From: Mesostigma viride
Taxonomy: Eukaryota > Streptophyta > Mesostigmatophyceae > Mesostigmatales > Mesostigmataceae
Length of the DNA stretch: 64,000 nt
Reading direction: 5' to 3'
Assembly (NCBI GenBank): GCA_009746045.1
Contig: RPFO01000471.1
Span: forward strand, 32,060-96,059
The position numbers were made by a program, and so were the translations under genes. The notes beneath the pieces are model-generated. The model saw only the letters and a list, made by a program, of their open reading frames with translations, had not been told where the DNA came from and made no database searches. The stretch's first letter is position 1. The number at the start of each line of letters is the position of its first letter. This document shows, one piece after another, positions 35,101 through 47,353 of this stretch.

Positions 35101-38100
35101 GGACGCATGAGCGCGCCTATCGTCAATCGCAGGGGCCAAGGTCACCGGCGGCCCGTGCCCCTGCCCCTGCCCCTGCCCCTCCAGGGTGCCCAGATCCCAC
35201 GCGCTGCTGCTTGGGGACTGGAGGAGGGTCGGGAGGGGGCCCGAGTTGCGGGCCTTGGCGAGCGTGGTGGCCTCGGCGTCGTTGCTCGCAGCGTCCCCTG
35301 CCCCGTGTGGCAGCACGGTCAGGGCCAGGTGACCCGGCTCCGAAGAGTTCCGCTTGTGCGAGCTGTTCCGGTGCAGCGGGTTGGGCCCGATGGTCGCCTC
35401 GCGAAGGGGCCGCAGCGAGAGGTTGCTGCTTGCGCCGTCACTAGATTTGCGGCTGAGCGACGCGCCTCGGATGCCGTCCCCGCGGGCGGGCCCCTCCGCC
35501 AGCGTGGCATCCTTGAGCGCGCGGGTGTGGGTGCAGCTGTCGCTCAGACGCCACCGGCGCGGGGGCGGGTTTTCCACCCCTTCGTGCAGGGTGCTGCCTT
35601 GCCCAAACTGTGCACTCAGGCTGAAGCGGCGGCGGCTGTTGGCGGCCGAAATGCTGGATGGCAGCCCCCCCTCGCCGGCAAACTGGTCCGCGTGGACCAC
35701 CGGGCGCGTCTTCTCCGGCACCATGCCAAGCCTCAGGTTGAACTGCACGCGCGTGCCGGGCGTGTCCTTGGGCACGATGCCGATGGTGCCCCCCATCAGA
35801 TGCACGAGCGAGCGGACGATGGAGAGGCCCAGGCCAGTCCCGCCGTGCGTGCGCGTGGTGCTGATGTCGGCCTGTGGCATGCGGGCAGGACCGGGTGGTG
35901 AACCAAGGGGTTGTGGACACAGCATGTGAGGGGGTGTCCGTAAAGAGGGGCTAGCGTGGCTGGGGAAGGGGGTGCCAGGGCGGAGAAAGAGATAGAGACA
36001 GAGAGGCAGAGGTACACATAGTTGTATGGACAGAGAGATACTATATAGAGAAAGGCTCTTAAATATGGTAGGTGGAGGCAGAAACGAATAGCCATCTGTC
36101 GCATGGCTTGCAGAGACTTCACACACATATGAAGCTACCATGGTCCGGACTCTCCCGATTTCTGGCCTGCGCTCGTTGTCTCCTTGATATGAAGCTATCG
36201 CTGCAAGCTGGCTGAAAGACATTCGCCCTTACCAGCCTTGGCAGCGCGTGGACGTCTACCCAGGCATGTTCCTCCCAGCCATGTTACCACCCACCTTCAA
36301 AGCCAACCCCTCTCCCCCGTTCTAATACCCACCCGCGCATCCACGCTGACACCTGCTTGAATATGCTCAGCAGTCCAGCCTGTTGCCTCGGCACAAACAG
36401 ACACAGCACGTTTGTGACACAGCATGGGCGCAGGTGGAGCACCTGTTTGAAACTAGTGGCACTGCGCTATGAGGTACGCCCCCATATCGTGTGGCCACAT
36501 CCCCACGTGGGCCAGCTAGTCCCCCCCCCCCCCCCCCTCTTCCCCCCCCCCCCGCCTATAAGCCTAGAGCATGGGGTTTGCCCCACCCACCTGCGTGAAC
36601 GACTCGAACACCTTCTCCCACTTGTCGCGCGGGATGCCCAGACCGCTGTCCTCCACCGCACACAGCAGCTCGACCACCGACCCAGGCGATATCGGCGCCC
36701 CCGAGCCGCTGCCGAACCCATCGTGCGAGCTGCGGCTGAGGCTGTTGCGCAGGTACCCATTGCGGGTGGTCGACGTGCTGCGCCGCCGGCTGGGGGGCTT
36801 GGAGTGCAGGCCCGGCTCCCCCCCCCATACAGGGGAACTTGTCCCGCTCGTCCTGCTGGTATCGTCCAGCGCGCTGGGCGCCTTGGAGAAGATGGTGGTC
36901 AGGGACGTCAGACCCCCGCGGTTGGTGCTCTGGTCCAGCCGGCGAGCCATGTGGTCCGTCTCAACGCCACCCCCCCTGGACCTTGATGAGTCTAGCTTGC
37001 CGCTGGCGCTGAGGCCAAACCCGTTCTTGTCGCTGGCAAGGGAGGGCAGGTCGCCGGGGGTGTCATGCCGGCGGGGGCGCACGGGCGAGCCGCCCGCGCG
37101 GGGCAGCATGCCCTGCAGTCCCGGGCCACTCCCGTGGCGGCTGTGGCTGGGCGCACGGGAGAGCGCAGGCGTGCTGAGGGATAAGCGGCGCGGCGCGCGC
37201 GGTGTGGGCACGGGCGCGTGCACGACCGCGTCCATGTGGATGACGATGGAGCCTGCCTCAGTGAACCGCACTGAGTTGGAGAGCAGGTTCATGAAGATCT
37301 GCGGCCGAGAGGAGGGCGACGCAACAAGGAGAATGCCACCCAGCAGGGCGGGCGCAGCCATCGGCACACGTGCGGTGGATGGGAGACAGCGGGCATCGGG
37401 AGAAATCGCATTCGTCGGTGCGCAGTCTCATGGCATGAAGCGAGGGCGGTGGGGAAGTGCAGGCAAGGGCACGCGGTCATCGTGTGCCATGGGGCCAGCA
37501 GGGAGCAGTGGCGAAGGGCTGTCGACACGGTGTCACGCTAGTAGAACAGCACGTATCGTTGCAAAGGCCAGCCGCGGCCTTTCTTGTAGAAAGCTCGTGA
37601 GCCCACCCACGAGATGCACACCCCGTGGGAACAACCGCCCGTTCGCCCAAGGGATACGGGCCTGTATGATCCTACTAAGACTCGATCCGACCAGAGGGAC
37701 AGGACAGTACTTGATCACTTTCGAAGGTTCCTTTTCGTGGGGGTTGGCTGCTTCTCAAGCAGCACCTGTCCTGCACGGTATCAGCAGGACAGGAGGTGAG
37801 CGTGCGCCGGCATCAGACCGTTTGGGATGCTAGTCTCAGGGAGGGGTCGTTCTCCGGGAGCCGTGGCAGGGACATATGGGAAGGGAATTTGCTGGTACCC
37901 ATGGGGCATACCTGCTTGAGGCGGAACGCGTCGCCCTTGACAAAGCGGGGGCATGCGTCGGAGACGCAGAGGATCATGTCTACCCGCGTGTGGTCCACCT
38001 GCACACAGGCCGTGGAGTAGGGGCACGAGGGCGACGAAGTAAGGGGCACAATGGCAATGCAGTAACGGGCACAAGGGCAAATAGGTCAGGGGCACAAGGC

Positions 38101-41100
38101 CGTCGCAGGGGCACAAGGCCGTCGAGGTAAGGGGCACAAGGGCAAGTAAAAAGGTAAACACACCAGCACGCCGTGGCATCCCATGCCGTGCACAGCACTT
38201 AGCGCCTCACCACGCAGGGCACAGGTGTGGCTAATTTAGTAGCAAGGCTGCATCCACGGTGGATGACAGAGGAGCGGGCATGCAAGGTTGGCCCTCGATG
38301 CGCGGGCAAAAGAGATCCTTTGGTGGGAGACATGGAGAGAAATGACGATGAACTGTGACTGCGGATGGATGGACCCTGGTGAGAACCATCGTGATTGACT
38401 GGGTACTGAAGCACCCACAAAATTTACCAACAAAATTCACCTTAGTGCAAGACATGGAGAGGAGTAATAACTCATTACAAATCACTGCGTAAAGGGCTGA
38501 AAGTGGAAGACTCCCATCGGTGGAGAACACGGAGACCAAACCCGCGTCTACTTGATGCTTTGCAGATGGAGCATGGATCGGCGCTCACCTTGCGGGAGAA
38601 AACGGAGACCAAACCCCATCTACTTGACGATTTGCGGATGGAGCATGGATCGGCGCTCACCTTGCGGGAGAACACGGAGAGCTGTCATACCACAGCCATG
38701 AATCGCTAGCGAGCGCGCCCAGCATAAAAGAGTCACCTTCGTGGAGAACATGGAGATGACCCCCTCCAGGATATCCTCCAGGTCCACCTCCGCCTCCTCA
38801 ATCTGCATGCGGTTGCTCTCCAGCTTCTCTAGGTCGAGCACGTCGTTCACGATCTGGGGCCGCGGAACAGGGGAATAAGGAGAAGAACCAAGGGATGTAG
38901 GGGCCATCACAACCAAAGGAGAAGAAGCAAGGGATGTAGGGGCCATCACAACCAAAGGAGAAGAAGCAAGGGATGTAGGGACAATCACAACCAAAGGAGA
39001 AGAAGCAAGGGATGTAGGGGCCATAACAACCAAAGGAGAAGAACCAATGGATGTAGGGGCCATCACAACCAAAGGAGAAGAACCAAGGGATGTAGGGGCC
39101 ATCACAACCAAAGGAGAAGAACCAATGGATGTAGGGGCCATCACTACCAAAGGAGAAGAACCAATGGATGTAGGGGCCATCACTACCAAAGGAGAAGAAC
39201 CAATGGATGTAGGGGCCATCATAACCAAAGGAGAAGAACCAAGGGATGTAGGGGCCATCACAACCAAAGGAGAAGAACCAATGGATGTAGGGGCCATCAC
39301 AACCAAAGGAGAAGAACCAATGGATGTAGGGGCCATCACAACCAAAGGAGAAGAATCAAGGGATGTAGGGGCCATCACAACCAAAGGAGAAGAACCAATG
39401 GATGTAGGGGCCATCACAACCAAAGGAGAAGAACCTATGGATGTAGGGGCCAACACAACCAAAGGAGAAGAACCAATGGATGTAGGGGACATCAGTCGGT
39501 CCATGTGCCAGCATACATAAGATTTCCCAGGTCCAGCAGCTTGTTCACAACATGGCGAGCAAAGCTACCACACAGAAACACAGGCAGCGGGGACAGTCCA
39601 AGAAAAGAGCGCTGCGCAACGCACCTGCAGCAGTGTGTTGGAAGACACCTTGGCTAAGGTCGCGTACTCGACCACCGGCAGGCTCTTCAGGTGGCCATAC
39701 TCGTTCAGGAGGAGATCAAGGTAGCCCTGGATGGCCGTCAGGGGCGTCCTCATCTCTGCGTACGGGTTACAACACGCATGACGCACGGCCAGGGAGGCAG
39801 GCGAGGCCAGAGACGTCACAACCTACTAAGCAGGCAGATGTACATCAAGGCAGAGGGTCAATGTGAAACCCACCACCGCAATGTGCTAGAAAGCATCCTA
39901 CGTCTTTACTCGCAAAGGGTAAATGTTAGCGCAAGTGCGCCCTTCCCCATAAACTGGCAAAACAAACAATGACCTCCTGAGATGGCCGCATTTATACCGA
40001 GTGGCGAGTATGCTGTGATCGCGAACCAGGAAATATCTCCCATGAACATCTTGACCATACATAATAATTTTTTTTTAACACGTTTCGGCCAGGACCGTGT
40101 TTTACGGATGGAATCAGGATGCTCCGACGGGCCCTGACCCTCTGCTGATTTTCCCCCAGCCCATCGGATACTAGGTACATGTTTTGTTAATCAGGACCAG
40201 ACCATCCAGATGGGGTCAACCATGGTAAAGAGCCCATTGGACACTAGGTGTGTGTTCTGTTAATCAGGACCAGGCCATCCAGATGGGTTCAACCATGGTC
40301 AAGAGGGCTGCTCACCATGGCTCATGTTGGCGAGGAACATCGATTTAACATGCAGCGCCGACTCAGCGTTGCCCTTGGCCTGGTAGAGCGTGGCCTGCAG
40401 CTTGCGGTCCTGCAGCAGAGCACGCACCATCTGCGGGTGCAGCAGCCACACACGCGCACGCAGTAACGGGGGCCCGGTAGTGAAGGCCAGGTAAGGGGCG
40501 GGCACGCCGGCAAGTTTGTGCATGCATCGCACGACAGCTTGACATGTCTAAGCACGCGCATGTATGCAGGGATGGCATGCTGTCTACCTAAACGCGGTTC
40601 CGAGCAAAAAATACGCAGTGGGGAGGCGTTGCAGGCTGCCCGGTAGGTAGCGGCGCTGCCAGGGGTTCAGGCAAATGGACAAGCACACTAAGGGGAGGAG
40701 TCATAGCTGAAGCGCCAGGGTAAGGGCAAGGCACAAGGGCAGAGGCAGAGACAAAGCAAGAGACAAGGGAAGCATGCCAGGGGGGCATCAGGGGATGGAA
40801 GGGCGCGATATGCAGGGCCGTGGCTTGAGCTATGGGCTTGCTTGCGCTATGGGCGAGAAGAATGTTAGCAAGGATGGGGTGGGGGGTGGGGGATTATTCG
40901 AGCGTGAGTCGATGCTGAGGAAGTGAGGGACCTCAGCAGAAGATGGTGATGATGGCAGCCGTGTTGGCCTTGGATGGTGGCACGTGCGCAGGAGCTGTCA
41001 CTATTTACAACACCAGGGATGGCCCATCCCAGCTCACCACCACGATGAGCACCAGGCAGCCGAAGAGCAAGGAGACAAGGGACCCCAGTAGCAGCTTGAA

Positions 41101-43996
41101 CATGCGCGTGCCCTTGTTGTGCACGCCCGTGGCCGAGGCAGGCTTGACGATGACCACGATCAGGCTCGAGGGGCTTGCCACCAGTTGCTCGAAATCCACA
41201 AAGTAACGGTGCCCGTCCACCACGAGCACCTCCACAGCGTGACCCTGTGAGTACTGGTGCGAAGAGAAGAGCTCCTGCCCCCCCTCGTTGAGGATGCCGC
41301 CGGCTGCCGCCGCAGCCTCCCACTCCGCGAGCCGCTGGAGAACGTAGCGGCCTGCCGCCGCCACCACCAGGTCCGAGCTGTTCTCTACCGGGATCGGCCT
41401 GCCTAGCTTGGTGGTGGGCGTGTCGATGACCTCGTTCACCATGCCGTGAGTGCTCGCGTATAACCACTGACGCCGCGGTGGGGGTGGGGTGTGTGGGGTG
41501 TGGGGGGGGTAAGGGGGTGGGGTAGGGGGGAGTACACGGGTAGGAGCAGGGGCGTCAGTTGCCAGAAGATAAACACGGCAGTATTGAGGAATATGGCAAG
41601 GGTGGCGAGTGTGGATCCTGCGCCCATGTGCTGGCATGGGTGAGCAAGTTGTCACACGGTGGTGGTGGTGGGGCACGCCGTTGGGCACGGGGCACTCCAT
41701 TGGGCACACGAGACTTGACCACAATTTTGATCGGCATGGATCACTGCCCCTGGGATGCAACGGGAGCATGGCACTTTTCGGCCATCCGTACCCACCATGA
41801 CCTGTGTTCGAATCCAGTATCACACAAAAAATTTCACCATGGCCAGGAATACCAACTAGTGCAGAATCTGAAAGTTCAATCTTGACCAGAGCAAGACATA
41901 TGCACACTACTGTCTGCCCTCCGCGGCCTCGGCACAAAGGCAGAGCTTTCATGGCCAGGTTTTGCTCCATTACAAGCAAAAGGCTTGGGAAACACATACA
42001 AATGGGTGGACACGTGCGCATTAAGGTGTTGGCAGATACGCATGGCATGCATGGATGCTGCCGAGGAACAAGCATGCTTACCTTCTCCTGCTCGAAGAAC
42101 ACAAAGGCCACGCCGCCATCCTTGACCTGAAGCAGCAGGTCCTCCCTAAGCTGCGCACTGTCAAAGCTCAGACCCAAAATGCCGTGCATCGGCTTGGGCT
42201 GCGGCCCACACGTGAGGCTGCACTCCCGGATCGTGAGCTCTGCCTGCGCCCACAAAAAGTTGCTGGACATCGGGATGGGCAGCGCAAACAGCTCCAGCGA
42301 GACAGGTGTCGCGCCAAAGGGCGTCGGCCAGCCCCCCGCCCAGAACCTGGGGAAGACAAACTTGGGAAAGAATGACATGCTGTTGGCGGGCCCCAGGGAG
42401 CATGTGGCGGTCGGGGTGGTGACCAGCGGGGTGACAACGTGCAGAACACTGCTGATCTCAGCGGTGCCATTGCCAGAAGTGTTTGCGCTGCTACCGGTGT
42501 TGTTCTCACACGGGATGTCAGCGTCCAGCATGGGCTCTCCTCTGGGCAGGTCACGGCCGATGTTCTCGGCATCGGAACCTGCGGGGGATGCGCCTGTGCC
42601 TTCGTCCATCAGTACCCCGGCCGATTTGAGCGGGCAGGTCTCACAGTGCCGCCAGCTGGAGTTGCCCGGCACGTTCCTGCGCCGGCATGGCATCGTGGAG
42701 GGGACAAAGACGGGTGAAGGTTTAACGACGCGAGGGTAAGGTAGCATTATGTCCGCAAGCATGCTCTCATGCATGCAGGGCCACACGTGCTCGTGCAGGC
42801 GCCAGGGGTCCAGGGAAGGGGGGAAGGCAGGGCGACTCAAGCCGAGCATGTGTACAAAGAAGACGACAGGCAGGGAAGGGGAGAAAATTGAGCGGGGATG
42901 AATGAATGAAGAAAACAAATGGGCATGCACAAGTGAATGAGATTGCTGTAGCCATATGCCCAAGCCAGGCCAGCCACCATGGGCCGACCATCCACCTACG
43001 CAGGGCAAACACACCACTTTTCAGCCCAAGGTGCTTCCCCATGTGAGCATGTCAACCCTTGCTGAAAAAAGAGGGACTACTGGACGCAAGTTTTGTCTCC
43101 CCATCGAATCATCGTCATGTGCTGACATTTGCGAATTGCCTGCTGCTGCCACTGACGCAAGGAAAGAGGGGCGATGATGGGAACTGCTCAGGCTTTTAAA
43201 AATAACAGATGCACATGTTGTCCGTGCCATGTAATCAAAATACGCAGCGCACTAACTATATCTTTGATGTATCGATACGCATGCTCCGCGTTGCGCTTCT
43301 AACACGGGTCACGGGTCGAAACTGCTAGCCTGCAAACTGCCCTGCAGAAATTCCTTTCAAAAGCCCCCTAGGCAGATTATCCTTAACCAGGACTGAGAGA
43401 GCACCACGGACAAGACCCGCGAACGGACTGTGGAGGGAGCAACCTGGCCTCAACTTCCCCTGGAAAGCCCCTTTTTACAAGCCTGCATTTGCTGCAAGTA
43501 AGGGTTTATGCATCATGCCGGCTCACCATGCAGAAATCTCAAACATCCCTGTCGTCGCATTCAAAAAGCCGAGCTCAAACGAGACCATCCCGGCCGGTTT
43601 CCGGGCATAGTTCAAGATTCCATCCTCCCACACAAAGCCCAGGCGTGCCACGTCCGGCCGCGAGACGGTCGCCCCCCAGCTGACGACGCGCAGGTACTCC
43701 ACCCAGCTCTTGTCACGGTTCCAGGGGTTGCCCGACGAGAAGGAGAGCACGATGTAGGTGGACAGGTTCTCCACGCTCGCGATCGAGGAACGGATGGCGG
43801 AACGGAAATTGCTGGCGAGTGTGGCCAGCGCGCCTGACCGGCTGCGCAGCGCGACCAGGTCCACCGAGTCCTGGACCTCGTCCGAGTACCGGCGCCACAT
43901 GCTCCAGACCATGACGACCAGCAGGCCCATCACCGTGCAAAACAACTGCCGCGGGAGGGCGGCCATCGTACCAAAGGAAAGTGTGCGCCGTAGCAT
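29125..43996 (-). CDS. Hybrid sensor histidine kinase with two receiver domains, 14 exons, about 1,939 aa
   Basis: Exons (5' to 3'): 43996-43527, 42676-42082, 41466-41038, 40430-40316, 39755-39625, 38853-38737, 37998-37912, 37298-36591, 35871-33763, 33086-32871, 32060-31563, 30634-30494, 29948-29803, 29182-29125. All borders are GT-AG and the phases are continuous to TAA. Two membrane segments (about 18-34 and 477-498) bracket an extracytoplasmic Cache-like sensor region. The kinase core has ANMSHEMRTPL (H536), [34 protein letters not shown] (D865), VFESFTQ and [10 protein letters not shown] (894-). A degenerate receiver follows (about 1238-1680, see separate entry). The C-terminal receiver has [20 protein letters not shown] (D1870), YALTAHT and FLRKPVD (K1925). 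It is a complete phosphorelay protein, presumably passing phosphate to an HPt partner. Ligand unknown. Confidence 0.88.
29568..29622. repeat. 19-bp triplicate
   Basis: GGCTGCCTGCCCTTGATAA is repeated three times (last copy diverged) in intron 13 of the hybrid kinase gene. Confidence 0.7.
30286..30482. repeat. 24-bp minisatellite in hybrid-kinase intron 12
   Basis: About eight units of CCTGCCAGTCCTGCGCACGT plus CATC, with CACATGTCATCACA-type variants alternating, giving a 48-bp super-unit. Confidence 0.85.
30608..30729. repeat. 61-bp tandem duplication covering the start of exon 12
   Basis: Two adjacent copies contain GATCAGCCGCTGGTTGACCA and CGTTGTCCTGTGCATAATGG. Each copy carries the acceptor and the first 27 bases of exon 12 (DNVVNQRLI). 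Only the downstream copy (30,634) leads into the full exon. Confidence 0.85.
31563..34850 (-). other. Degenerate receiver domain of the hybrid kinase, split by large insertions
   Basis: Residues about 1238-1680. Strand 1 reads [17 protein letters not shown], lacking the acidic pair of true receivers. Strand 3 reads [13 protein letters not shown], keeping one Asp (about 1356). Strand 4 is [10 protein letters not shown] in exon 10. Strand 5 is [18 protein letters not shown] in exon 11, where His replaces the conserved Lys before Pro. About 65 residues are inserted before strand 3 and about 235 Ser/Asn/Gly-rich residues before strand 4. The whole spans some 440 residues instead of about 120. A regulatory pseudo-receiver is inferred. 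Confidence 0.65.
33168..33393. repeat. (CCCCT)n microsatellite in hybrid-kinase intron 9
   Basis: About 45 CCCCT units with CCCT slips on the plus strand, in intron 33,762-33,087. The transcript strand is GGGGA-rich. Confidence 0.92.
36130..36192. repeat. Dispersed repeat copy in hybrid-kinase intron 8
   Basis: AGCTACCATGGTCCGGACTC and TCTGGCCTGCGCTCGTTGTC are shared with 48,765-48,825. The last part is the reverse complement of the repeat at 1,364 and 52,150. Confidence 0.65.
38300..38690 (-). repeat. Decayed copies of the exon 6 end
   Basis: Exon 6 ends ATGTTCTCCACGAAG|GTGAC. Downstream in the intron, the minus strand repeats GTGTTCTCCCGCAAG|GTGAGC near 38,656 and a near copy at 38,586, inside a 70-bp direct repeat. 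Weaker copies lie near 38,510, 38,440 and 38,320. Confidence 0.65.
38877..39495. repeat. 39-bp minisatellite in hybrid-kinase intron 5
   Basis: About 16 units contain AAAGGAGAAGAACCAATGGA and TGTAGGGGCCATCACAACC. The unit length is a multiple of three, so long frames stay open on both strands. The true exons 5 and 6 splice around it. Confidence 0.92.
40165..40308. repeat. About 70-bp direct duplication in hybrid-kinase intron 4
   Basis: Two copies contain GTTAATCAGGACCAGRCCAT then CCAGATGGG and TCAACCATGGT, separated by the shared AGCCCAT...ACTAGGT. Confidence 0.75.
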
Positions 43997-46360
43997 GTGT
44001 TAGCCGGTCTAAAACACGCGGGAAATCACTCACATATCGTGGTAGGAAAGATACTGCGAAAACGAAGCGCCCCTCTCCCTCGAGACATTGCTGGCAAGTT
44101 TTGAACGTAATCTTATCAGGAGTATATAAATTATGTATATGAACAAGGCATGCACGGCTGCTGTGGCATGGACCAGAACGTGCGCAGCCGTGAATAGAGA
44201 ATCGCGTAGCACGGAATGAATGGCCACACATGCTACATGAAATGCACTTCCCTGTGTGATATGAAAGCATGGCGGTGGGGAAAAGCAGCTCAGTGCAGCA
44301 AGCCTTACCACGGAGAGAAGGAACCTTTTGACGGGGCGAGACAGACTCGCACATCGCCGTTCTGTCATTCACCTCGACAAAAGTTACACTTTCCACAGCG
44401 AAGCGAGTAAATGCTTGCATTTGAAAGCCATCAAAGGCCTTCAACCATTTTGATTACCTGGGGGGGGGGACTTAGTTTCCCTGGTTAAAAATGCGCTACA
44501 CGGTTTTACCAGTTGGTATAATATGCAAGGATTCGCGAAGGTATGCGAAAATCCCCAAGATACTAATAATATGTACACCAGATAGATAGCTCAGTACTGG
44601 AATCAACGTTTATCCAGTGCCATGCCCATATCTCACTAGTCACGGCTCGAATTCTCGACAGAATGCGATTGAACGTCGGCATCAATCGCCCCATGCTGAA
44701 TAGTCTGGCAACAGGTCCATTTCTTGGCCATGGCGACTCCAAACGGTGAGCGGTTAAGTTGCTGTTTTTTATGTACGCCGTTTACAAAGCGTACATACTG
44801 CCCTGCAGTAACCACGTGGCAGGGAGAGTTGTTCTTGGAATCATGTGGGAGCTGTAACCTCCACGGTCAGGATTTTGTTGAACGGTCGCGGTTACTGTAT
44901 GCCGGCAAAATGATTGTCTGTTCAAGTTCTGTTGTGGGCTTGTGGCCACGGAAACTACTGTAGTTGTGGGCTTGTGGCCGGCGAAAGGAGTCCATAATTA
45001 TACCTTCGATGATTTGCCAGCAGTTGAATTGCCAAATTAAAAGTAACTACCGATTGCCGGGATGAGGCCATGGTGACGGCTTGTCCAAGGGGACGACGGA
45101 ACTCCATGTGGATGGGGTGACCAGGTGGACAGGAGTTGACGAAGCTCGGCTAACCACGATCCCATTGGTCTACTATCATTTGTGGTAGGTGGAAACCGAC
45201 GGTCAGCGTTGTAACTGTAGTCCCTTTACTGGCCTCGCTGGCACTGCATGGCATGTTCAGCATCGAAGTATAAACTAGGCCTAAGCTGCTATAGCTTGCC
45301 AGGTGATGGCCTGCAGCACACCTGGTGGCACATGCTCACTGACAATGGGAAGCTTCTACTCACCGGTTACATGCTTGATGATGCCACAGAGACCAGCCAA
45401 CTGCCTCTCACTCATGCAATATGTGTGTGGGAAATGTATAACAAACCTATATGGAGGTATTCAAACCCATACAGCCTCTAAAACTTATCACCATCACACT
45501 ATGGCAGGTCAACTGACTGAGGGAGGCATCTATGAATGGTGTTTTAGGAAGGGGCCAGGCCATGGTCAAGAAAGAACATGAATAATGCAAAAAGAATGTG
45601 CTACACAAGCTAGAACGTATACCTAAACGCCATACGTCGACAAGGAAACGATAACTCAGCTTTACCTGGCATGGCTGGCATTACCTTAGCCCAGGCGGTG
45701 GCCGCATAATGGCGCATTGCGGCACACCAAAGTTGTGCAGCATGGTCGCTAGATTCGGCGATCTCTGGCCACCCTTGCAAGTTTACGACTACAAATCATC
45801 ATAAAAAGTAAAAAGAAACCGATATATCCTTTAAAATACGCTGCTCGGATGCTTTCGTCAATTAGGACGTGCCCGAAACGCGCTTTTTCTCTCATCGTCC
45901 ACTTCGGCGTTATCCCATGGGCGACTCCGCATGGCACGCAATGATTTCGCGCTTCGGGTGGCAGCAATGGTCCATCTCCTTCGGCATTGTCCGCCATGGC
46001 TGGCGACCGCGGGTCATCTTCCCCTTCCCCGCCGTCAGTGTTTTGGGTTTAATTGGTAATTGCCTGATTGCCCGGGCACGGAGCTGGCGCCACGTCATCG
46101 ACTTGGCGGGAACCACTCTACTTGCGGTCCAGACAGTTGAGTTTCGTATAGACTGAAATTTTTACCTCCGGACCGAATTTTCAGCTAAAAATGACCGGTT
46201 CGGTTTTAACTTAAAATCCGTATAGACCGGGCCTGACACTAGCTATGTAATTACAGTACAGTACAGTACAGCACTGTTGCTGAATCCCACGCCGCACATG
46301 GGCAGCAGAGTCTGCTGTTTAGTGGCCGAGGGCCGGTATACACTATACACGTAGGTTATG
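43997..46360. other. Gene-poor interval upstream of the hybrid kinase
   Basis: The kinase promoter should be at its left edge. Short frames at 44,724-44,963, 45,248-45,481 and 45,869-46,156 show no recognisable domain and are not called as genes. A local duplication of TTGTGGGCTTGTGGCC is near 44,930-44,980. Confidence 0.35.
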
Positions 46361-46366
46361 AGTTAC

Positions 46367-46545
46367 CGTACACCCCCCCACGTTTAAGATTGGGGTCCGA
46401 CCAATCCAGGTCTCACAATCTTAAAAGGTATCAATACTGTGATTCGATTCTACTATGTTCTAATACATTCTCATACAGCTATACTACTAGTAGAGGTAAA
46501 ATCCAGAGTCTCATGATCTTAAACGTGTGGGGGGGGGTGTACACA
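46367..46545. mobile_element. MITE-like element, about 178 bp
   Basis: The left end GTACACCCCCCCACGTTTAA followed by GATT is mirrored at the right end by GATCTTAAACGTGTGGGGGG and GTGTAC. The terminal inverted repeats of about 24 bp enclose about 130 bp of non-coding sequence. No target duplication was confirmed. Confidence 0.65.
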
Positions 46546-46677
46546 GGCTCTGCTGCCCTTGTGCGGCGTGGGCAACAACAACAACAAGAATGCTCATCTC
46601 TCCCGCCCGATTACTCTCCCACCGATGTACGACCGTCAGATGTGTGAATCCAACGGACCGACGGACAGGTACACCCG

Positions 46678-46806
46678 AGAACCGCACAGATGTAGCCGAA
46701 ATCCGCACAGATGTAGCCGAAATCCGCACAGATGTAGCCGAAAAACCGCACAGATGTAGCCGAAAACCGCACAGATGTAGCCGAAAAACCGCACAGATGT
46801 AGCCGA
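46678..46806. repeat. About 20-bp minisatellite
   Basis: Six units of CCGCACAGATGTAGCCGAAA with 1-2 base length changes. Confidence 0.9.
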
Positions 46807-46929
46807 ATAGCCTTGTCCAGTGGAAGTGGAGGCCAAGGAGGCTCGCAGTCCTCCCAGAGCCCTGTCCAGTGGCCCGACATGTTGCATGCTGCATGCTGTC
46901 GAATCGCCTGGAGTACCGCACATGCTACA

Positions 46930-47020
46930 TGGACCGGCTTGCTGCGGCGCGCCAGGAGGATTTGGAGCCGTCGGATGGGGAGGAGTTGCCCCAACGCAAG
47001 GGGCGACGAAAAAACGGGAA
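46930..47020 (+). pseudogene. Repeated C-terminal coding fragment, probably transposon-derived
   Basis: One plus frame ends LEPSDGEELPQRKGRRKNG followed by a stop. The same DNA (GGGGAGGAGTT, CCCAA, GCAAGGGGCGACG) recurs at 1,965-2,015 with similar coding. Two dispersed copies of a basic C-terminus point to a transposon ORF; the family is not identified. Confidence 0.4.
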
Positions 47021-47353
47021 TAAGTAGGGCGCACACCATACATTGTGCAGGTGATGTTGTCGGGCGTAATGTACGAGAACTACTGGTCTTGAAATAAAAT
47101 TTGCGTCCCGGTAGGCCGCCGGCCGGACTGGTCCACTCTGTACGTTATAGTGTTTGCTAGCGTCCGCGTTCCTCCGGCAGGTTGCCGGCCGGACTGGTAG
47201 TTTTTGCTAACATCCCTAATGTGTACACATAATACAAAACATGGTTCGAACAGTCGATGATAACGCAGTCCAATTCTAACCATCCAATATAAACAACAAC
47301 CATCCAATAACAACAACAAGTCAACAACAACAACAACAACACATATGACATAC

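Noticed and set aside
34103-35901. Long plus-strand frames opposite hybrid-kinase exon 9
   Set aside because: They are antisense shadows of a GC-rich exon, with no domain and no splice logic.
38620-39520. 294-codon frame of repeated [13 protein letters not shown]
   Set aside because: It reads through exon 6 of the hybrid kinase into a 39-bp intronic minisatellite. Splicing exon 5 to exon 6 gives the expected kinase sequence without it.
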